Virus record (IMG/VR): IMGVR_UViG_3300044822_000273
Location: 1 to 50,015 of that record
Length of the DNA: 50,015 nt
Origin: a virus
Strand: one strand, 5' to 3'
Position 1 is the stretch's first letter; each line of letters opens with the position of its first letter. Positions 46,231-50,015 of this stretch are shown here, piece after piece. The notes beneath the pieces were generated by a model, which did no database searches, was not told the DNA's origin, and worked only from the letters and a program-made list of their open reading frames with translations. The position numbers were made by a program, and so were the translations under genes.

Positions 46231-47808
46231 CTACCCCGCCCCGTCCGGTGGCGCCGCACCATTGCCGCGGCGTTCGGCCCGCTCCCGAACTCGCCGTGCC
46301 CGCCGGCTCTCGCGCAGGACGGGCATGATCGGCGGCGGGGGCGTGTTGGCCGATAGGACCCTCGTGGGCGGCTGGTAGGTCCCCTGCGCCTTCTGCTGGC
46401 GCAAATGCTCTAGGACCTGCGCCAGCCCCTCGGTGTGCCCCGCGTGCTCGACGAGGATGTCGACGGCGAGCTCGCACTTGTACCCGAGCGCCTTGGCCCG
46501 CTCGACGAAGGCGAAGTCTTCGCCGACGTACTCGGGGTTGCCGTCCATGATCACGTGGTAGCCATGGAAGATGTTCGCGTACGGCGCGCGGGGCGCGTCG
46601 CCCACGGGGGCGCTGTAAAGCAACTCGGGGTGCGCGGCGACCATGCGCTCGAGGACCTGGCGCTTGACCAGCATCGCCGCGCAGCCCGCAGCCCCGACCT
46701 CGGCCAGGCGCAAGCCGTTCTTGGCCGTCGCGATCGGCAGCTTCAGCAGGTCTGGGTCGAGCGGGCGGAAGGCCCAGACGCCTTTCTTCGTGAGGACCGG
46801 TGCCGCCAGGATGTCGCGGTCGGCCAGGACCATCGCCATGATGTTTGCCGGCTCGATCGCGATGTCGGCGTCGAGCATGAGCAGGTGCGTGCCGACGGAT
46901 TTCGCCAGGAATTGCCCTACCACCTCGGAGCGTGCGAGCTCGACGACCGCGATCCCGTTGACGCACCCGAACTGCACGTTGATGCCGAACTTCGCGGCCT
47001 CGCCGAGCAGCCCCAGGATCGTCAAGACCGTGCGGACAGAGATATCCCGGTACGCCGGGATGCCGATGTCGATCTGCGTGCCGGGCGGCACCGCGGCGGC
47101 GCGCTGTCCCGCGATCGGCCCCGCCTTGGCTAGCCCCGGACCGGGAGCAGGCTCGGCGGGAAAGCCCGCCGACGGGTAGCCCAGCGTCGATCCCCAGTGC
47201 TGCTTGGCGTAGATCTTGTGATCGCCCAGCGCCTCGACGCCCGAGAAGTGCCGCGGAATAAACGTGCGCGCCGGATAGACGTGCAGCGTCTCGTCGGCCA
47301 TCTCCGTGAGCAGCTTCGGGCCGACCGACTCCCACGCCATGCCGACGAGTGGGCGATCGTGGACGGCCTGCACGATCTTGTGCATCAGCGGACTGCCTGG
47401 GATCGCGCCGACGTAGCCCGCGGCGATCAGGCCGGGTCGACACGTCTCGTTCTCCCAGCACGCGAAGTTGTCGTGCTCGAGGAACGAGTCGTCGAGCGGC
47501 GCCACGCACTCGCTGTCGGCGTCGACGAGGATCCCGCCGTACTTCAGCAGGATCTCCCAGCGCATGATGTCGGCCTTGCCGTTCCACTCGCGCATCTGCT
47601 CGATGCGCTCGCGGTTGTGCCAGTCGACGCGCGCCAGGTCCTCGTTCGTCCAGAGGCGATAGCCCCAGCCCTCGGGGAGCTTGTCGCGCCACGTGGCCAT
47701 CCACGCGGCGGGAGGCGGGAGCGGGCCGATCCAGATTTGGTGGATCAGACGCGGGATGCGCGGGCGGGGCGGAGGGACGTACGGGGCGCCGTCGGCTTGG
47801 TTCGTCAC
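46231..47808 (-). CDS. Two-domain glycosyltransferase (DXD sugar-binding + GT-A)
   Basis: A 525-residue protein from a GTG at 47808. N-terminal domain: PRLIHQIWIGPLPPPAAWMA and ADIMRWEILLKYGGILVDAD with the DxD of the Gly_transf_sug (Och1-like) family. C-terminal domain from about 230: IDIGIPAYRDISVRTVLTIL, then LLMLDADIAIEPANIMAMVL (second acidic metal site), AAPVLTKKGVWAFRPLD and ECH-like VGEDFAFVERAKALG. The fusion predicts two transfers on one polypeptide or a combined sugar-transfer unit. Downstream of gmd's neighbour genes. Confidence 0.75.
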   Translation of the reverse strand: MTNQADGAPYVPPPRPRIPRLIHQIWIGPLPPPAAWMATWRDKLPEGWGYRLWTNEDLARVDWHNRERIEQMREWNGKADIMRWEILLKYGGILVDADSECVAPLDDSFLEHDNFACWENETCRPGLIAAGYVGAIPGSPLMHKIVQAVHDRPLVGMAWESVGPKLLTEMADETLHVYPARTFIPRHFSGVEALGDHKIYAKQHWGSTLGYPSAGFPAEPAPGPGLAKAGPIAGQRAAAVPPGTQIDIGIPAYRDISVRTVLTILGLLGEAAKFGINVQFGCVNGIAVVELARSEVVGQFLAKSVGTHLLMLDADIAIEPANIMAMVLADRDILAAPVLTKKGVWAFRPLDPDLLKLPIATAKNGLRLAEVGAAGCAAMLVKRQVLERMVAAHPELLYSAPVGDAPRAPYANIFHGYHVIMDGNPEYVGEDFAFVERAKALGYKCELAVDILVEHAGHTEGLAQVLEHLRQQKAQGTYQPPTRVLSANTPPPPIMPVLRESRRARRVRERAERRGNGAAPPDGAG

Positions 47809-47835
47809 GCCCCCTTAGGGGGGGGGGCGGTGGGC
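47806..47835. repeat. Palindrome with C/G runs, copy 2
   Basis: CACGCCCCCTTAGGGGGGGG continuing GGCGGTGGGC, related to 44689-44719. It overlaps the start codon (GTG) of the two-domain glycosyltransferase. Confidence 0.5.
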
Positions 47836-47849
47836 GTGGAGTGGGCTAG

Positions 47850-47885
47850 GTAAACAACCCCGCCCTTTAGGGCGGGGTTGTTTAC
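47850..47885. repeat. Perfect 36-base palindrome of IS605-type right ends
   Basis: Sixteen-base arms (GTAAACAACCCCGCCC and its exact complement) around TTTA. Each arm reproduces the tnpB-side end sequence. The right arm's TTAC is the complement of the GCG-TAA stop of the GT2 gene. Confidence 0.9.
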
Positions 47886-48757
47886 GCCGCCTTTCCGATC
47901 CCCGCCACCTCGCAGAGCATCTTGAGCCCCACGTTCTCGGGGAACCACGCGCTCCGCTGCGCAAGGAGCGCCTTGGCTTCGGGCGGCAGCGAGGCGACCG
48001 CGAGTGCCGCTCGCATGGTGCTGCCTGCCTCGTGCGCCCTCCGGGGGTGCAGGAGCCTCAGGATCTCCCGCATCGCCCCAGGAAACTCTGGCCGCCCCGA
48101 CGACTGCCCCTCGTGCACCCGGTAGCGAAGCAGACGCTCAGGCACGTGACGCACTGTCGGATGCTTGTCCGCGCACCGGATCCAGAAGTCCCAGTCCTCG
48201 TGGCTCGCCGCCGGATCGTAGCCACCTACCGCGTCGTAGAGCTTGCGCGTGTACAGCGACGCGTACGTGAATGGGTTCGACAGGTGCACCGTCTCGGGGT
48301 CGTAGGGCGGCAGATCCCAGTGGCCGTCGCGCGCGCCGAACTCCTGCATCTGCGTCGAGACGATGCCCAATTCGGCGTCGCCCATCTTCGCGACGGTCAG
48401 TTCGAGGAAGTCGTCCTCGAGCACGTCGTCGGCGTCCAGGGGGAGGATCAGATCTTCGGGCGTCGCGGCCCGGTGGTTTCCGTTCGACGCGATGAGGTAG
48501 CCGAAACCGGCTTCCTCCCACCAGGGCTCGCCTCGCGAGATACGATTGCGCGCGTCCGCAAGGCCTCTTGGCTCGGTGCGGATGGCGACCATCGGCACGT
48601 GCGGCGCGCATCCATCGGCGACGCACGCGCTCTCGTCATCCGAGCAGTTCACCCACAGCCGCCAGTACGGGTAGGTCTGCCGCCTCACGCTCGCCAGCGC
48701 GTCGGGGAGGTACCGCGCCTGGCGGTAGCAGGGAACGATCACGTCGACGACTCTCAC
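47882..48757 (-). CDS. GT2-family glycosyltransferase
   Basis: A 291-residue protein from a GTG at 48757 (GTGA overlap). VVDVIVPCYRQARYLPDALA is the GT2 nucleotide-binding start, EDLILPLDADDVLEDDFLEL the DxD, and LYDAVGGYDPAASHEDWDFW the acceptor loop with the ED motif of GT2 enzymes. Inverting GT-A fold transferase that builds a glycan, possibly with the gmd product. Confidence 0.82.
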   Translation of the reverse strand: MRVVDVIVPCYRQARYLPDALASVRRQTYPYWRLWVNCSDDESACVADGCAPHVPMVAIRTEPRGLADARNRISRGEPWWEEAGFGYLIASNGNHRAATPEDLILPLDADDVLEDDFLELTVAKMGDAELGIVSTQMQEFGARDGHWDLPPYDPETVHLSNPFTYASLYTRKLYDAVGGYDPAASHEDWDFWIRCADKHPTVRHVPERLLRYRVHEGQSSGRPEFPGAMREILRLLHPRRAHEAGSTMRAALAVASLPPEAKALLAQRSAWFPENVGLKMLCEVAGIGKAA

Positions 48758-49026
48758 TCGTCCCCCGCGTCCAGGTCGACGCCGCCTCGTAGCCGCCCCA
48801 GAGGTCCGCCAGCGCTGCTCGTCACTACGCGCACCGGGGCCGGTTCGCCGATGTCGACCGCCATCGCCGCAAGGCCCGCGAGCTCCGCGCGCAACGCCGT
48901 GACCGCAAAACGGCAAGCCCCCGCCTCGCTCCGCAGGCGGGGGTCCACTCGCCCTGCAGCGTCTGCGGCGACTCGACGCGCCGCACGAAGGCTTTCAGCC
49001 TCAGGGTTTCTTCGTTTCTTCGTCAT
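48754..49026 (-). CDS. Small protein containing an IS-end-derived segment
   Basis: A 90-residue protein from the ATG at 49026. RRNPEAESLRAARRVAADAA, then RVDPRLRSEAGACRFAV, which is encoded by the 52-base IS200/IS605 end repeat (48900-48951), then a C-terminal SSAGGPLGRLRGGVDLDAG overlapping the 35-base repeat. Thus more than a third of the gene is repeat-derived. The stop overlaps the GT2 GTG. It may be a rearranged open frame rather than a functional gene. Confidence 0.4.
   Translation of the reverse strand: MTKKRRNPEAESLRAARRVAADAAGRVDPRLRSEAGACRFAVTALRAELAGLAAMAVDIGEPAPVRVVTSSAGGPLGRLRGGVDLDAGDE
48779..48813. repeat. 35-base direct repeat, copy 1
   Basis: ACGCCGCCTCGTAGCCGCCC continuing CAGAGGTCCGCCAGC, repeated with one mismatch at 49865-49899, but read in a different frame (SAGGPLGRLRGG here, LAYLWGGYEAA there). 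Confidence 0.85.
48900..48951. repeat. Solo IS200/IS605 end (copy 2, inverted)
   Basis: Exact 52-base inverse copy of 8805-8856 with its GC-rich hairpin, here within the 48754-49026 open frame and with no transposase gene attached. Confidence 0.9.
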
Positions 49027-49032
49027 CGAGTA

Positions 49033-49299
49033 TCACGCCGCCCTCGATTCCAGCTTCTCCAGCCGCTTTCGCAACATCTTCAACTCCCGCCAGATCGTGT
49101 GCACGCTTCGCTGAAACCGCGTCTCCCCCACCGGCTCGTCGGGCGCGTCGATCACCAACGTGAGCCGCCCTCGGCCGTCAACCTCGATATGCTCGGGGAA
49201 GTCCTCTTGGAGCTTGCGCAGATCGCGCGCCCCCATGTTTTTGGTCTTGCCGAGCAGCTTCGCGAGCTCGGCCCCGGTCAGGCGCACGCGGCGGCTCAT
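49033..49299 (-). CDS. Small helical phage protein
   Basis: An 88-residue protein from the ATG at 49299 (ATGA overlap). MSRRVRLTGAELAKLLGKTK contains a helix-turn-helix-like start, NMGARDLRKLQEDFPEHIEV the second part, and the C-terminus SVHTIWRELKMLRKRLEKLE a coiled coil. Could be a small DNA-binding/regulatory protein. Confidence 0.5.
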   Translation of the reverse strand: MSRRVRLTGAELAKLLGKTKNMGARDLRKLQEDFPEHIEVDGRGRLTLVIDAPDEPVGETRFQRSVHTIWRELKMLRKRLEKLESRAA

Positions 49300-50015
49300 C
49301 GCTGCTCCCACCGCTTGGCGAGGTACGCGCTGCACGCCGCGGCAAGCTTTATTTCGTACGCCTTAGACGCGCGGCCCACGGGCTTGCTCCCCAAGCCGTA
49401 CTCGCCCCGCAAGATCTGCCGCTGCTCGCTCGTCAGAAACGCGAGCGCTCGCACGACCGCGGGCGACGGCGGTCGCGGCAGGTGCGGCACGAAGTCGTAC
49501 GCCGCCGGCACGTCCTTGCACTTCCACCCGCCGCGCCCCAGTCGCTCGAGCTCTTCGTCATCGCGCTGCCAGCGATCGGGCTGCGCCAGCGACGGCCCCC
49601 GTGGCAGCTTCGTGTGCGACAGCGCCACCCAGCCAGGCACCGCTTCATCCCGCGTCAGGTTGCCGATCCGTAGGAGATCGTGGATCGCGTCCTCCGCTTC
49701 GCGCAGCGTGACCTCACCCTCAGCCGCCATCATTGCCGCCAGCCGATCGCGCTCGGCGTGCCCGGCCAGGCCCTCCACCGCCCGCAAGACCACGCGCCGG
49801 GCGTCCCTGGGCGCGCTGCGCATCAACTTCGCCTCGATCGCCCCGTGCAGACTCCTGACCCCCAACGCCGCCTCGTAGCCGCCCCAGAGGTACGCCAGCT
49901 CCGCCCGCTCTTCGGGCGACAGCCGATCGCTGGTCACCCGCCTCACCCCCGTCCGGGACTCCTCGCCCCGGCGCCCCTCGAAAGAGGCCGTCTTCTGCCC
50001 AAACTTCGGCGCCAT
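49296..50015 (-). CDS. Hypothetical phage protein with N-terminal basic region
   Basis: A 239-residue protein whose ATG lies at the last base of the window. The N-terminal TSDRLSPEERAELAYLWGGY, a helical middle (RRVVLRAVEGLAGHAERDRL) and a C-terminal LTSEQRQILRGEYGLGSKPV look like sigma-factor/HTH-type helices. Contains the second copy of the 35-base repeat (49865-49899). No family recognised. Confidence 0.45.
   Translation of the reverse strand: MAPKFGQKTASFEGRRGEESRTGVRRVTSDRLSPEERAELAYLWGGYEAALGVRSLHGAIEAKLMRSAPRDARRVVLRAVEGLAGHAERDRLAAMMAAEGEVTLREAEDAIHDLLRIGNLTRDEAVPGWVALSHTKLPRGPSLAQPDRWQRDDEELERLGRGGWKCKDVPAAYDFVPHLPRPPSPAVVRALAFLTSEQRQILRGEYGLGSKPVGRASKAYEIKLAAACSAYLAKRWEQR
49865..49899. 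repeat. 35-base direct repeat, copy 2
   Basis: See copy 1 at 48779-48813; in this copy the reading frame is that of the 49296-50015 gene (AYLWGGYEAAL). Confidence 0.85.

Noticed and set aside
523-47885. Dispersed hairpins as a CRISPR array
   Set aside because: Copies are kilobases apart at irregular spacing, contain no spacers and match the IS605-type ends.
1-50015. Complete circular phage genome
   Set aside because: No direct terminal repeats or replication genes are seen; the start and end of the window coincide with gene boundaries, which cannot establish completeness.

Overview
This window looks like a GC-rich contractile-tailed (myovirus-type) bacteriophage genome or a large part of one. 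Its head and tail genes follow the order known from phage Mu. Reading from high to low coordinate on the minus strand, the order is small terminase, large terminase, DUF935-type portal, S49 protease, acidic scaffold-like protein, decoration protein, gpT-type capsid, gp36-like, gpG-like and gp37-like proteins, sheath, tube, frameshifted tail chaperone, tape measure, hub-like proteins, spike, gp46/gp25-like, gp47/J-like, gp48/I-like and fibre-like proteins. No Mu transposase, integrase, repressor, polymerase, tRNA or rRNA gene is visible. The 1-522 protein resembles sigma-region-4 proteins that I recall from myxobacteria. With the very high GC, this makes a Myxococcota-type host plausible but unproven.

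Layout. 1-522 is a sigma-like gene. 523-2313 holds two IS200/IS605-type units in tandem. 2316-6621 is a plus-strand operon that I read as a type IV-B-like CRISPR-Cas module: a Cas6-like RAMP protein, Csf1, a Cas11-like small subunit, Csf2/Cas7, Csf3/Cas5 and a CysH-like PP-loop enzyme. I saw no CRISPR array, DinG, Cas1/2 or nuclease gene. 6896-9737 contains small phage genes and a transglycosylase gene split by a second IS200/IS605 element (8203-8856). 9734-13769 is a sugar/glycosyl cassette: a GDP-mannose 3,5-epimerase-like protein, a glycosyltransferase, a methyltransferase and two paralogous fucosyltransferase-like proteins. 13812-17788 carries small lipoproteins and membrane proteins plus a papain-like and a matrixin-like protease, possibly a lysis or host-surface cassette. 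17796-44476 is the virion structural region with an HNH endonuclease between tube and sheath genes. 44805-48757 is a second sugar cassette: GDP-mannose 4,6-dehydratase, a two-domain glycosyltransferase and a GT2 enzyme. Small phage genes close the window.

How the genes work together. Nearly every minus-strand gene overlaps the next by a 4-base ATGA, GTGA or TTGA, so the phage genes form long translationally coupled operons. The CRISPR operon and the transposon genes are the main plus-strand islands. The operon begins 3 bases after the right end of the IS605-type element, which suggests an acquired cargo block. Two nucleotide-sugar enzymes and at least five glycosyltransferases suggest that the phage remodels a glycan, either host surface or virion.

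A family of short GC-rich palindromes matching the IS605-type ends is scattered at gene junctions (523, 677, 2281, 10735, 19693, 24159 and 47850). The right-end type nearly always ends in TTAC, and in four cases this is exactly the complement of a G-TAA stop codon of the neighbouring gene. All calls come from reading the sequence without database searches. No gene-free stretch exceeds about 300 bases; the longest is 6715-6895.
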